A stretch of 64,000 nucleotides of DNA from the NCBI RefSeq assembly GCF_042663885.1, contig NZ_JBHSXV010000001.1, one strand, 5' to 3'. A program made the translations under genes and the position numbers. The DNA is from Aquipuribacter hungaricus. Its GTDB lineage: Bacteria; Actinomycetota; Actinomycetes; Actinomycetales; JBBAYJ01. How positions within the stretch are numbered: position 1 is the first letter of the stretch; each line of letters starts with the position of its first letter. Shown piece by piece: positions 49,961 through 58,005 of the stretch. The notes under the pieces were generated by a model. The model had not been told where the DNA came from, searched no databases, and saw only the letters and a list, made by a program, of their open reading frames with translations.

Positions 49961-51309
49961 CCGGAGGCCTCGAGCAGGGGCAGCGGCGCGGGACGCCGGT
50001 GGGCGAAGGTGGCCGCGGCCCGGTCGTACTCCCGCAGCACGCGCTGCGCGGTGCGGTCCCAGCCGAAGCCCGACGCGTGCGCCACGGCGGACCGCCCCAT
50101 CGCCGCCCGCCGGCCGGGGTCGGCGAGCAGCACGTCGAGCTCCACGGCCCAGCGGCCCGGGTCGTGGCCGGGGACGAGGACGCCGGACACCCCGTCGGAG
50201 ACCGCGCGGCGCAGCCCGCCGACCGATGCGGCCACCACGGGGGTGCCGCAGGCCTGCGCCTCGAGGGCGACCAGGCCGAACGACTCGTTGTGCGAGGGCA
50301 CGGTGACCAGGTCGGCGGCGCGGTACCAGTCGGCGAGCTCGGCCCGCGCGACCGGGGGACGGGTGAGGAGGACGTCGCCGACGCCGAGCTGAGCGGCCTG
50401 GTCCAGCAGCGCCGTGGGCCGGGCCAGCCCGGAGCCGGACGGCCCGCCGAGGACGGCGACGACGAGGGGGCGGTCGCCGGCCCCGCGCCGGGCACGCATC
50501 CGGGCCGCGGCAGCGACGAGGACGTCGGGGCCCTTGAGGGGCTGGATCCGCCCGACGAAGAGCAGGACGTCGGCGTCGGCGGGCAGGCCCAGGCGGGCGC
50601 GTGCCGCGGCGCGGTCGCCGGGGGAGAACAGCTCGAGGTCGACCCCGGGGGGCACCGCGCCCACCCGGTCGGGGTCGGCGCCGTAGTGGGAGACCAGGTC
50701 CGCGGCCTCCTCGGCGGTGTTCGCCACCAGCCGGTCGGCGGCGTCGACCACCTGCTGCTCGCCGATGACGCGGCCGCGCGGTTCGGGCACGTCCCCCTCG
50801 GCGAGGGCGGCGTTCTTCACCTTCGCCATGGTGTGCATGGTGTGGACGAGCGGGACGCCCCAGCGCTCGGCGAACAGCCAGCCCACCTGGCCCGACAGCC
50901 AGTAGTGGCTGTGGACGAGGTCGTAGTGACCGTCGGCCGCCGCCGCCGCCGCGCGCATGAGCCCGGCGGTGAAGGCGCACAGCTGCCCCGGCAGCTCCTC
51001 CTTGGCCAGGCCCTCGTACGGCCCGGCGTCGACGTGGCGCACCAGCACCCCCGGCGACAGCTCGACGAGGTCGGCCTGCGCGCCGGACGTGCGCCGGGTG
51101 AACACCTCGACCTCGACGCCCAGGGCGGCCAGGCGCCGCGACAGCTCGACGACGTAGACGTTCATGCCGCCCGCGTCGCCCGTGCCGGGCTGCTCCAGCG
51201 GGGAGGTGTGCACCGAGAGCATGAGGACGCGGCGGCCGCGCCAGGACCCGTCCGCCCGCGCCGTGCCGTCCGTGCCGCGCCCAGCGGCGTCGAGGCGCAC
51301 CCGTCCCAC
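49957..51309 (-). CDS. mshA: D-inositol-3-phosphate glycosyltransferase (mycothiol step 1)
   Basis: A 450-residue GT-B family 4 glycosyltransferase that joins GlcNAc to inositol 3-phosphate, the first step of mycothiol synthesis. Typical segments: VLMLSVHTSPLEQPGTGDAG, GGMNVYVVELSRRL, YDLVHSHYWLSGQVG, HTMHTMAKVKN, LLFVGRIQPLKGPDVL and the nucleotide-sugar motif PSHNESFGLVALEAQACG. GTG at 51309 is chosen because TACCGT lies six bases upstream; the first 27 residues are then unconserved. With mshD at 63334, two mycothiol genes are in the window. Confidence 0.95.
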   Translation of the reverse strand: MGRVRLDAAGRGTDGTARADGSWRGRRVLMLSVHTSPLEQPGTGDAGGMNVYVVELSRRLAALGVEVEVFTRRTSGAQADLVELSPGVLVRHVDAGPYEGLAKEELPGQLCAFTAGLMRAAAAAADGHYDLVHSHYWLSGQVGWLFAERWGVPLVHTMHTMAKVKNAALAEGDVPEPRGRVIGEQQVVDAADRLVANTAEEAADLVSHYGADPDRVGAVPPGVDLELFSPGDRAAARARLGLPADADVLLFVGRIQPLKGPDVLVAAAARMRARRGAGDRPLVVAVLGGPSGSGLARPTALLDQAAQLGVGDVLLTRPPVARAELADWYRAADLVTVPSHNESFGLVALEAQACGTPVVAASVGGLRRAVSDGVSGVLVPGHDPGRWAVELDVLLADPGRRAAMGRSAVAHASGFGWDRTAQRVLREYDRAAATFAHRRPAPLPLLEASG

Positions 51310-51315
51310 GGCGCG

Positions 51316-51321
51316 ACGGTA
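51316..51321 (-). promoter_or_regulatory. Leaderless -10 (TACCGT) of mshA
   Basis: TACCGT precedes the mshA GTG at 51309 by six bases. Confidence 0.55.
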
Positions 51322-51378
51322 CGCCCGCCGGGCGCCCCTGCGCTGCCCGGGCCGGAGCCACCGCGCCCCGGCGGCTCC

Positions 51379-51384
51379 TAGGCT
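51379..51384 (+). promoter_or_regulatory. Leaderless -10 (TAGGCT) of the methyltransferase
   Basis: TAGGCT precedes the GTG at 51391 by six bases, in the 81-base divergent gap with mshA. Confidence 0.55.
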
Positions 51385-51390
51385 GGCGGC

Positions 51391-52203
51391 GTGGGGGAGC
51401 GACGGCAGGCCCCGCCCCGTCCCGCCGGCCGGGTGACGCGCGGCACCACGGCGCCGAACCGGCTGCGGCGCTTCGACCGCTGGTACGTGGACCGGCACGC
51501 GGCCGGGCTGCGCGCCGCCGCGGACCCGCTGGTCGTCGACCTGGGCTACGGGCGCGCGCCGGTCACGGTGCTGGAGCTCGCGGACCGGCTGCGCCCCGTG
51601 CGGCCCGACGTCGAGGTGCTGGGCGTCGAGATCGACCCCGCCCGGGTCGAGGCCGCCCGCCCGCTCGCCGTGCCGGGCGTCGCCTTCGCCCACGGCGGCT
51701 TCGAGCTCGCCCCGACCGGGGGCCGCCGGCCCGTCCTGGTCCGGGCGTTCAATGTGCTGCGGCAGTACGACGAGGCCGAGGTCGCGGGGGTGTGGGACCA
51801 GCTGCGCGGGGGCCTGGCACCCGGCGGGCTGCTGGTCGACGGGACCTGCGACGAGCCCGGCCGCCTGGCCTCCTGGGTCGTCCTGGACGCCCGCGGGCCC
51901 ACCGCCCTCGTGCTCGCCTGGCGGCTGGCGGGGCTGGCCCGACCGTCGCAGGTGGCGGCCCGGCTGCCCAAGGCCCTGATCCACCGCAACGTGCCGGGGG
52001 AGCCGGTGCACGCGCTGCTGCGGGCGCTGGACACCGCGTGGGACGTGGCCGCGCCGCTGCAGGCGCTGGGGGCGCGGCAGCGGCTCGCCGCCGTGGGCGC
52101 CTCGCTGGTCGACCAGGGCTGGCCGGTGCGGCGCGACGCGCGCCAGTGGCGCCGGGGCGTGCTCGAGGTCAGCTGGTCCGGGGTGGCTCCTGCCGCACCG
52201 TGA
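51391..52203 (+). CDS. Class I SAM-dependent methyltransferase
   Basis: A 270-residue methyltransferase-fold protein. Motif I is PLVVDLGYGRAPVTVLELADRL, the acidic strand-2 end is VLGVEIDPARV, and later strands read PVLVRAFNVLRQYDEAEV and GLAPGGLLVDGTCDEPGR. The substrate is unknown. Homologous genes are often found divergent from mshA in actinobacteria, but a link to mycothiol is only by position. Its end overlaps the convergent sensor gene by 35 bases. Confidence 0.82.
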   Translation: MGERRQAPPRPAGRVTRGTTAPNRLRRFDRWYVDRHAAGLRAAADPLVVDLGYGRAPVTVLELADRLRPVRPDVEVLGVEIDPARVEAARPLAVPGVAFAHGGFELAPTGGRRPVLVRAFNVLRQYDEAEVAGVWDQLRGGLAPGGLLVDGTCDEPGRLASWVVLDARGPTALVLAWRLAGLARPSQVAARLPKALIHRNVPGEPVHALLRALDTAWDVAAPLQALGARQRLAAVGASLVDQGWPVRRDARQWRRGVLEVSWSGVAPAAP

Positions 52204-53278
52204 CGACGAGCTCGTCCTCGGCCTCGCTCACCGCCCGGACCCGCACGCCGCGTCCCGGCCGGTCCTGCGCGCGCAGGGCGGGCCCGCAGGCCAGGGCCAC
52301 GTCGCCCGCGTCGGGGGTGATGACGACCACGGTCGCGTCGTCGGGACCGGACAGCCGGGCGGTCACCTCGCCGTTCTCGAGCTTCTCGACGACCTCGACG
52401 ATGCAGCGGCGGGCCACGTCGGCCACCGGTGGCGGGCTGCCGCCGGCCTCGTCGGCGCCGGAGTCGTCGAGCAGGCGGACCGTCACCCCGCGGGTCCGGG
52501 CCGCCCACAGCGTCTCCCGCACGGCGGCGTCGACGAGGTGGCGGCCGCGGATGCCGTCGCGCAGCGCCGCCTCCAGCAGCCGGCACTCGGTGGCCAGCCG
52601 GTCGTCGACGGTGCCGGCGTCGCGCAGCAGGACCAGGACCGGGGCGGCGAGCTGCTCGATCTGGGCCAGCCGGGTCCGGCGCTCGGTCTCCGCGGCCCGG
52701 GCCCCGGCGGACAGCCGCGCGGCCTGCAGCTGCTCCGCGCGCGCCCGGTCCACCTCGCCGGCGTACTGCCGGACCAGGACGGCGACGCCGATGGCCACGA
52801 CGACCACCGCGGTCGGGGACACCACCCGGTCCAGGGCGTCGAGGAAGCCCACCCCGGGCGTGAGGTGGGTCCAGGCGACGGTGGTCCCGGCGCTGAGCAG
52901 GGCGCCGGCCATGGCGAGGACCGGGTGGCCGCGCAGCGCGAGCCCGCTCAGCGGCACCCAGACGAAGCTCGGGTACCAGAGCGCGTAGCCGGGCCTCTCC
53001 TCCGGCAGGACGCCGACGACGAGCAGCCCGGTGGCGACCACGGCGGCGACGACGGCGACCGCGGTGGGCCGCTCACGCCCGTGCGGCCACGGCAGCAGCA
53101 CGGCGGCCACCGACGCCAGGGCCAGGACCAGCGCCGCGACGTAGGGCCCGGGCTCGACGACCCGGTCGATGCTCACCAGGCCGAGCACGCCGAGGACCGC
53201 GACGAAGCCGAGGATGCCCAGGGCCACGACGCTGCGCGGCAGCCGTCCGACGACGGTGTCCTCGAGGCGGTCGCTCAC
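52169..53278 (-). CDS. Degenerate sensor-kinase-like membrane protein of a three-gene signalling system
   Basis: A 369-residue protein with about five N-terminal hydrophobic helices (to about residue 165), a coiled segment (EVDRARAEQLQAARLSAGARAAE) and a C-terminal region occupying the place of dimerisation and ATPase domains. No phospho-acceptor His is seen (RLAQIEQLAAPVLVLLRDAG) and the N-box and Gly-rich ATP lid of a functional kinase are not recognisable, although FENG-like VEKLENGEV keeps the topology. It may be a regulatory pseudokinase. GTG at 53278 overlaps the upstream kinase stop (GTGA). Confidence 0.75.
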   Translation of the reverse strand: MSDRLEDTVVGRLPRSVVALGILGFVAVLGVLGLVSIDRVVEPGPYVAALVLALASVAAVLLPWPHGRERPTAVAVVAAVVATGLLVVGVLPEERPGYALWYPSFVWVPLSGLALRGHPVLAMAGALLSAGTTVAWTHLTPGVGFLDALDRVVSPTAVVVVAIGVAVLVRQYAGEVDRARAEQLQAARLSAGARAAETERRTRLAQIEQLAAPVLVLLRDAGTVDDRLATECRLLEAALRDGIRGRHLVDAAVRETLWAARTRGVTVRLLDDSGADEAGGSPPPVADVARRCIVEVVEKLENGEVTARLSGPDDATVVVITPDAGDVALACGPALRAQDRPGRGVRVRAVSEAEDELVVTVRQEPPRTS

Positions 53279-54564
53279 CGCCGGGGCCTCGTCCGGGGGG
53301 CGGGCGGGGCGCCCGGTCCGGCACCGGGGCCGGCACCGGTGCCCTTCCCTGGGCCGGCGCCGGGGGGAGCGGCGGGGCCGGCGGGGTCGGCAGGGTCGGC
53401 GGGGGCGGCGGGCTCCCAGGTGAGGCGGACCGTGGTGCCGGAGCCCGTGGCGGTGACGACGTCCGCCCGGCCGCCGACGCGCTGCATCCGCCCGCGGACC
53501 GACACCGCCAGCCCCATGCGCTGCGGCGGCACGAGGGACGGGTCGAAGCCGATGCCGTCGTCCCTCACGGTCACCTGCAGCCCGTGGCCGTCGGGGGTGG
53601 GGGCCACGAGCACGGTGATGTCCGGCGGGGCGCCGGCGCCGCCGCCGTGGCGGCGGGCGTTGCGGGCGGCCTCCAGCGCGGCGTCGGCCATGGCGCGGGC
53701 CACGTGGCCCGGTACGGACGGCCCCTCGCGGACGTCGAGGTCGGCGTGGGGCGCGACCGCGGCCAGCGAGGCCTGCAGCAGCCGGCCGACGTCGCCGGCG
53801 CCCGCGTCGTCGGCGCGCGGGCCGGGGGAGCGGAACGTCTGCAGCGCCCGCTCGGCCAGCTGCGGGAGATCCGGGTCGCCCGGGTCCCGGACGGCGGTGT
53901 GCAGCGCGGCCAGCACCGTGTCGTGGACGACGGCGTCCAGCTCGCGGCGAGTGCCCAGCGCGGCCGCGGCGCGGGAGGCCTCGGCGCTCGCGGCCGCCGC
54001 CTCGTCGGCGAGGGCATCCAGCCGCCCCGCCGCGCGCGAGGCGCCGCCGACGAGCACCACCGGCCCGAGGGCGAGGGTGAGCAGCAGGACGCCCTCGAGC
54101 ACGGCGAACTCCACCGAGGCGGCGCCGCCGACGTCCATCACCCGCACCAGGGCGTGCAGCGCCCCGGTGCCCAGGCCGTAGAGCAGGCTGACGCGCAGCG
54201 AGCCCAGGGTCGCCAGCGTCGCCGTGGTGGCGGGGGCGATGAGCCACAGCCAGGGCAGCCCGGACCGGGCTGCGGGGACGTCGACCACCCCGAGCGGCCA
54301 CAGCAGCAGGCAGAGCGCGACCCCGCCGGCCAGCACCGCCGCGGGCGGGCGGACGTCGCCCACGCGCCAGGACTCCACGACGAGCCACACCGCCGGGAGC
54401 CCGACCACGGCGAGGGCGAGCAGGTTCCACCACAGCGACAGGACCGGGTGCTGCACGACCGCCGCGACGAGCCAGGCGGGCGAGGTGAGGACGACGAGCA
54501 GCCCGGACAGCCGCGCCGTCATCCTCCTCACCGCCCACGTGCCGGGGCCGGGCAGCACCGTCAC
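53275..54564 (-). CDS. NarL-system type sensor histidine kinase
   Basis: A 429-residue sensor kinase with about five hydrophobic helices, a coiled linker (ADEAAAASAEASRAAAAL), a HisKA_3-like box with the phospho-acceptor in ELDAVVHDTVLAALHTAV and a HATPase domain (ALEAARNARRHG, VRDDGIGFDPSLVPPQRMGLAVSVRGRM, GSGTTVRLTWE). A Pro/Gly-rich 50-residue tail ends the protein. It is coupled by GTGA overlaps to the LuxR-type regulator upstream and the degenerate partner downstream. The signal is unknown. Confidence 0.85.
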   Translation of the reverse strand: MTVLPGPGTWAVRRMTARLSGLLVVLTSPAWLVAAVVQHPVLSLWWNLLALAVVGLPAVWLVVESWRVGDVRPPAAVLAGGVALCLLLWPLGVVDVPAARSGLPWLWLIAPATTATLATLGSLRVSLLYGLGTGALHALVRVMDVGGAASVEFAVLEGVLLLTLALGPVVLVGGASRAAGRLDALADEAAAASAEASRAAAALGTRRELDAVVHDTVLAALHTAVRDPGDPDLPQLAERALQTFRSPGPRADDAGAGDVGRLLQASLAAVAPHADLDVREGPSVPGHVARAMADAALEAARNARRHGGGAGAPPDITVLVAPTPDGHGLQVTVRDDGIGFDPSLVPPQRMGLAVSVRGRMQRVGGRADVVTATGSGTTVRLTWEPAAPADPADPAGPAAPPGAGPGKGTGAGPGAGPGAPPAPRTRPRR

Positions 54565-55247
54565 CCGGCCCCCCGCCCGCCCCCGGCGCCGGGGCTGCGG
54601 ACGTAGCCGTCCTCGACGGCGCGGTGGTACAGGTCGAGCTTGGTGCTGGCGGGGCGGTCGACCTCGGCGTACTTGCGCCGCACCCGCAGCAGGTACTCCC
54701 GGAACGAGCCGAGCGAGATCTCCATCCGGCGGGCGGCGGACTTCATCGGCAGCCCGCTGGCGTAGAGCGCGAGCGCCTCGGCCTCCCGCTCGGACAGGTG
54801 CGGCCGGCTGTCGCCGCGCGCCGCGTCCAGGGTGGCCGCCCACTCGGTCGTCAGCAGCGGCTGGCCCGCCGCGACGTCCCGGATGGCCTCGACGAGGGCG
54901 GGGGTGTCCTGGCCCTTGTGCACGACGCCGAGCGCGCCGGCGACGAGCGCCTCCCGCAGCAGCCCGGCGTCGGTGAGGCTGGAGTACACGAGGACGTCCA
55001 CGCCGGCGGCGACGAGGCGCTGGACGTTGGCGGCCGGGCGCGAGGAGTCGGCCAGGTGCAGGTCGAGGAGCACGACGTCGACCCGGGCGTCCCGGGCGGC
55101 GAGGAGCTCGTCCACCGTGCCCGCGGTGAGGACGACCTGGACCTCGTCCACGTCGGCGAGCATGGCCGTGAGGCCGCGCCGGACGGGGACGTGGTCGTCG
55201 ACGGCCGCGACCCGGACGGGCCCGGCGGCGTCGCTCGCACGCACCAT
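54561..55247 (-). CDS. LuxR/NarL-family response regulator
   Basis: A 228-residue regulator. The receiver has VAAVDDHVPVRRGL, phospho-acceptor Asp in VVLLDLHLAD, VLVYSSLTD and the Lys in GVVHKGQDTP; the C-terminal helix-turn-helix reads LSEREAEALALYASGLPMKSAARRMEISLGSFREYLLRVRRK, a LuxR type with an atypical recognition helix. ATG at 55247 has GGAGGA eight bases upstream. First gene of a three-gene operon with one active-looking and one degenerate kinase. Confidence 0.9.
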   Translation of the reverse strand: MVRASDAAGPVRVAAVDDHVPVRRGLTAMLADVDEVQVVLTAGTVDELLAARDARVDVVLLDLHLADSSRPAANVQRLVAAGVDVLVYSSLTDAGLLREALVAGALGVVHKGQDTPALVEAIRDVAAGQPLLTTEWAATLDAARGDSRPHLSEREAEALALYASGLPMKSAARRMEISLGSFREYLLRVRRKYAEVDRPASTKLDLYHRAVEDGYVRSPGAGGGRGAG

Positions 55248-55546
55248 GTGACGGTCCTCCCGGGGTCGGTCTGCGGGTCGCCAGCGTCCCACCCGAGGTG
55301 CTGCCCGCCGGTGAGGACGGGGCCGGGTGCCTGGTCACAAGTAAGGGCGGCACCCTCGGCTCTCGCCGTGGGCACCGCCCTTGCTTCCCCTTGCCCCTGC
55401 CTGCCGGCTGGTGAGTCAAGACTAGACCGGGCCCGGTGTGAACGTCAGGTGTCACAGCAGACGGCCGTGTCCTCTCTTCTGCCGACACGGCGTCGGAGGA
55501 CGCCCGGGATGCGGCTTATGCCTGCCGGTGAGCCGCGCGCGCGCCG
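55248..55546. other. 299-bp intergenic region upstream of the LuxR regulator
   Basis: It holds the presumed promoter of the regulator operon and a long hairpin (55339-55386) but no convincing ORF. The stretch 55395-55510 is less GC-rich than its surroundings and has no further clear repeat. Confidence 0.5.
55339..55386 (-). terminator. Long hairpin after dtd
   Basis: Read on the minus strand the arms pair over 17 positions with one mismatch and two G-U pairs around a 14-base loop, followed by a pyrimidine-rich UUACUUGU. On the plus strand the two G-U pairs become A-C mismatches, so the structure is better suited to minus-strand RNA, as a terminator of the hbhA-dtd side or a leader element of the LuxR operon. 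Confidence 0.6.
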
Positions 55547-56017
55547 TCAGGGGGTGTCGAGGACGAGCGTCACCGGGCCGTCGCCGACGAGGTGGACGCG
55601 CATGTCGGCGCCGAACTCCCCCGTGGGCACCGTGACGCCGCGCTCGCGCAGGGCCGCCGCGAGCGCGTCGACGAGCGGCTCCGCCACCCCGCCGGGCGCG
55701 GCCGCGGCCCACGTCGGGCGCCGCCCCTTCCGCACGTCCCCGAGCAGGGTGAACTGGCTGACCAGCAGCAGCCCCGCGCCGGCCTCGACCACCGACCGGT
55801 CGCCGCGCAGCAGCCGGAGCCCGGCGAGCTTGTCCGCCAGCCAGCGCACCTGGTCCGGGCCGTCGTCGTGGCCCACGCCGACGAGCACGACCAGGCCGGG
55901 CCCGTCGAGCGTGCCGACCCGGCGGGGCTGGTCCGTCGACGCGCTGTGGGCGTCCGGGGCAGGGGGGTCGACGACGTCGACGTGCGCGCGCTCGACGCGC
56001 TGGACGACGGCGCGCAC
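55547..56017 (-). CDS. dtd: D-aminoacyl-tRNA deacylase
   Basis: A 156-residue enzyme that hydrolyses D-aminoacyl-tRNAs (and glycyl-tRNA-Ala) to protect translation. It starts with VRAVVQRVERAHVDV and contains the two signature motifs: SQFTLLGDVRKGRRP and the C-terminal GPVT (GDGPVTLVLDTP), which form the cross-subunit active site of the homodimer. An insertion of about 15 residues rich in Asp, Ala and Pro near residue 20 is unusual. GTG at 56017 lies four bases after the DUF2516 stop. Confidence 0.92.
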   Translation of the reverse strand: MRAVVQRVERAHVDVVDPPAPDAHSASTDQPRRVGTLDGPGLVVLVGVGHDDGPDQVRWLADKLAGLRLLRGDRSVVEAGAGLLLVSQFTLLGDVRKGRRPTWAAAAPGGVAEPLVDALAAALRERGVTVPTGEFGADMRVHLVGDGPVTLVLDTP

Positions 56018-56021
56018 CGGC

Positions 56022-56342
56022 TCAGTACCCCCGCGGGCCCCGTCCGCGGTAGGTGCGGACCGCGGGGCGGACGTCGGCCATGTACACGCCCGCCGCGACG
56101 ACGGAGAGGATGCCGAGGATGCCGGGCAGCGCCCCGCTGCGGGGGTCGGGCACGGACACGAACGCCAGCGCCAGGGCGACGCCGAGCAGCACAGCCCAGA
56201 ACACCTTGGTCCGCTTGCTCGCGTACTCGAAGGCCGCGGCGGGGCGGCGCAGGGCGTCGACGAACGCGAAGGCGGTGAGCCCGAGGGCGGCGACCGCCAG
56301 GACGAACACGACGACCGCCTGGGCGGAGGAGAAGATCGGCAC
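56022..56342 (-). CDS. DUF2516 small membrane protein
   Basis: A 106-residue membrane protein of the DUF2516 family, found next to hbhA in mycobacteria (Rv0476). Three hydrophobic helices are visible: AQAVVVFVLAVAALGLTAFAFV, TKVFWAVLLGVALALAFVSV and LPGILGILSVVAAGVYMADV, followed by a basic tail. The middle RRPAAAFEYASKRTK loop is the conserved part. Function unknown. GTG at 56342 follows TACCCT by six bases, so it has its own leaderless promoter although hbhA lies just upstream. Confidence 0.88.
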   Translation of the reverse strand: MPIFSSAQAVVVFVLAVAALGLTAFAFVDALRRPAAAFEYASKRTKVFWAVLLGVALALAFVSVPDPRSGALPGILGILSVVAAGVYMADVRPAVRTYRGRGPRGY

Positions 56343-56348
56343 GTCCCC

Positions 56349-56354
56349 AGGGTA
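56349..56354 (-). promoter_or_regulatory. Leaderless -10 (TACCCT) of DUF2516-dtd
   Basis: TACCCT precedes the GTG at 56342 by six bases, just after the HBHA-like stop at 56369. Confidence 0.5.
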
Positions 56355-56368
56355 GGCGAGCCCCTCGG

Positions 56369-57451
56369 TCAGCGGCCGACGGTCGCCGCGGCGTCCGTGG
56401 TGGCGTCCACCGCTGCCGCGGCGGCCTCCGTCGTGGCGCTCGCCGCGTCCTCGACCCGGGAGCGTGCCGCGGCGGTCCGGGTGGCGGCCGTGCGGCGGGC
56501 CGCGGCGGCGGTGCCCTGGGCGCCGGCTGCCGACCCGGCGGTGCTCGTGCGGGTCCGCGACCGGGTGCCTGTGCCGGTCGTGCCCGCGACCTTCCCGGCG
56601 GGGCTGGTGGCCGACCTCGTGGAGACCTTGGGGGCGGCGGTGCCCGGGGTGGCGTCGGAGGTAGCGCCGGACGCCTTGCCGGACGCCTTCCCGGCGGTCC
56701 GGCCCGCGACCTTCCCCGTGGCGTTCCCGGCGGTCTTCGCCGTCGCCCTCCCGGTGGTCGTCGACGTGGCCTTCGCGGTGGGTGTCCCCGTGGTGGTCGC
56801 TGCGCCGGACGTCGTGCCCGTGCGGGCGGTGCTGCGCGTGCCGGTCCGGGGCCGGGTGGTGCGGCCGGTCGTCCCGGCCGCGTCGGCGGCGACCTGCTCG
56901 GCCGTCCGCGCGACCTGCTCGGCGGTCGTGGCGGCCTCCGCGGCGACCGTCGCGGCACCCGCGGCCACGGTGGTGGTGGCGGCCCCGCGGACGGTGGTCA
57001 CGGCGGCCCGGGTGCGGCTGACCGCGACCCGGCTGCGGCGGACGAGCTCCTCGGACGACCGCTGCGCGCGCAGCCGCCCGGCGAGGTCCTTGCCGCGGGC
57101 GGCGAGCCCGTCGTACTGCTCCCCGGCGCGGCCGGCCAGGTCGAGCGCCGTGCTCACGGCCTGGGTCGGCACCTTCTGCAGGTGGTCCACGGCGCGCGCG
57201 GGCAGCTGGCGGGGCAGGGTGCGGGCCTGCTCGGAGACCTCGGCCGCCACGGTGCGCGCCTCGCGCAGACGGCTCACGACGAGGTCGGTCGCACCGAGCG
57301 CCGCGTACGAGGCCGTGGTGGCCGCGTCGGCGACGACCCGGCGGACCTGCGCGGGCGCGGCGGGGCCGTGGGTGCCGGCGGTGGCGGCCGTGCTGCTGGT
57401 GCCGTCGGTCGTGGTGCTGGTGCTGGTCGTGGTGCTCTCGGGCGTGGTCAT
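56369..57451 (-). CDS. HBHA-like Ala-rich coiled-coil protein with basic tail
   Basis: A 360-residue protein matching the layout of the mycobacterial heparin-binding hemagglutinin: a helical, Ala-rich N-terminal half (about 35-190; RRVVADAATTASYAALGATDLVV, then heptad-like stretches to EEL) and a basic low-complexity tail of Ala, Thr, Arg, Lys and Gly (TAGKASGKASG). In HBHA the tail is lysine-rich and binds heparan sulphate; here Thr and Arg dominate. Synteny with an XRE gene and DUF2516 supports orthology. ATG at 57451 has AGGAGG six bases upstream and overlaps the XRE stop. Confidence 0.8.
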   Translation of the reverse strand: MTTPESTTTSTSTTTDGTSSTAATAGTHGPAAPAQVRRVVADAATTASYAALGATDLVVSRLREARTVAAEVSEQARTLPRQLPARAVDHLQKVPTQAVSTALDLAGRAGEQYDGLAARGKDLAGRLRAQRSSEELVRRSRVAVSRTRAAVTTVRGAATTTVAAGAATVAAEAATTAEQVARTAEQVAADAAGTTGRTTRPRTGTRSTARTGTTSGAATTTGTPTAKATSTTTGRATAKTAGNATGKVAGRTAGKASGKASGATSDATPGTAAPKVSTRSATSPAGKVAGTTGTGTRSRTRTSTAGSAAGAQGTAAAARRTAATRTAAARSRVEDAASATTEAAAAAVDATTDAAATVGR

Positions 57452-57924
57452 GCGGTGCCTCCTGGGTCGGGTGCGTGAGGGGGAGCCGCGTCGGGCGCGG
57501 CGTCGGGGCCGGCGCTGACGAAGCTGGCGTAGACGTCGAGCAGCACGCGCTTCTGCCGCTCGCTGAGGTAGGGGTCGGCGGCGACGGCCACCGGGACGTC
57601 GCTGCCCTCGGTGCCGTCGAGGAGCCCGGCACGGACGTACAGCGCCTCGGCCGAGATCCGCAGACCCTTGGCGATCTGCTGGAGGACCTCGGCGGACGGC
57701 CGGCGCAGGCCGCGCTCGACCTGGCTGAGGTACGGGTTGCTCACGCCCGCGGCGGCCGCCAGCTGGCGCAGCGACATCCGGGCCTGCTGGCGCTGCTCGC
57801 GCAGGAATCCGCCGAGGTCGCTGATGGTGTGCCGGGCGCCGGTGACCGCGCCGGTGACCGCGCCGGCGACGGGTCCGGTGGGCTCGTCGGGCGGGACGCT
57901 GCTGGTCCTGCCCTCGTCGCTCAC
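57448..57924 (-). CDS. XRE-family regulator upstream of hbhA
   Basis: A 158-residue helix-turn-helix regulator, syntenic with Rv0474. The HTH (LREQRQQARMSLRQLAAAAGVSNPYLSQVERGLRRPSAEVL) is at about residues 38-80; the rest is a short helical C-terminal domain (DPYLSERQKRVLLDVYASFV). The N-terminal 35 residues are linker-like with repeated VTGA. GTG at 57924 is chosen because CACACT ends six bases upstream. It overlaps hbhA by ATGA and is probably autoregulated through octamers spanning its promoter. Confidence 0.88.
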   Translation of the reverse strand: MSDEGRTSSVPPDEPTGPVAGAVTGAVTGARHTISDLGGFLREQRQQARMSLRQLAAAAGVSNPYLSQVERGLRRPSAEVLQQIAKGLRISAEALYVRAGLLDGTEGSDVPVAVAADPYLSERQKRVLLDVYASFVSAGPDAAPDAAPPHAPDPGGTA

Positions 57925-57930
57925 ACCCCT

Positions 57931-57963
57931 AGTGTGCAAGCACGGTGCTAGCAGATGCAAGCA
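57931..57963. promoter_or_regulatory. Triple TGCTWGCA operator over the XRE-hbhA promoter
   Basis: Three octamers, read on the minus strand as TGCTTGCA (57956-57963), TGCTAGCA (57946-57953, perfect palindrome) and TGCTTGCA (57935-57942), start 10 and 11 bases apart. The last overlaps the CACACT -10 (57931-57936) and the first lies in the -35 region. One site per helical turn suggests cooperative binding on one face. Confidence 0.6.
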
Positions 57964-58005
57964 CGACGGCGAGCAGGTAGCGGGCGGGCCCGCAGCCGGG
58001 AGGTC

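Noticed and set aside
56369..56800. Histone H1-like DNA-binding tail
   Set aside because: The tail lacks the dense KAAKK-type repeats of bacterial H1 proteins, and gene order supports an HBHA-like assignment.
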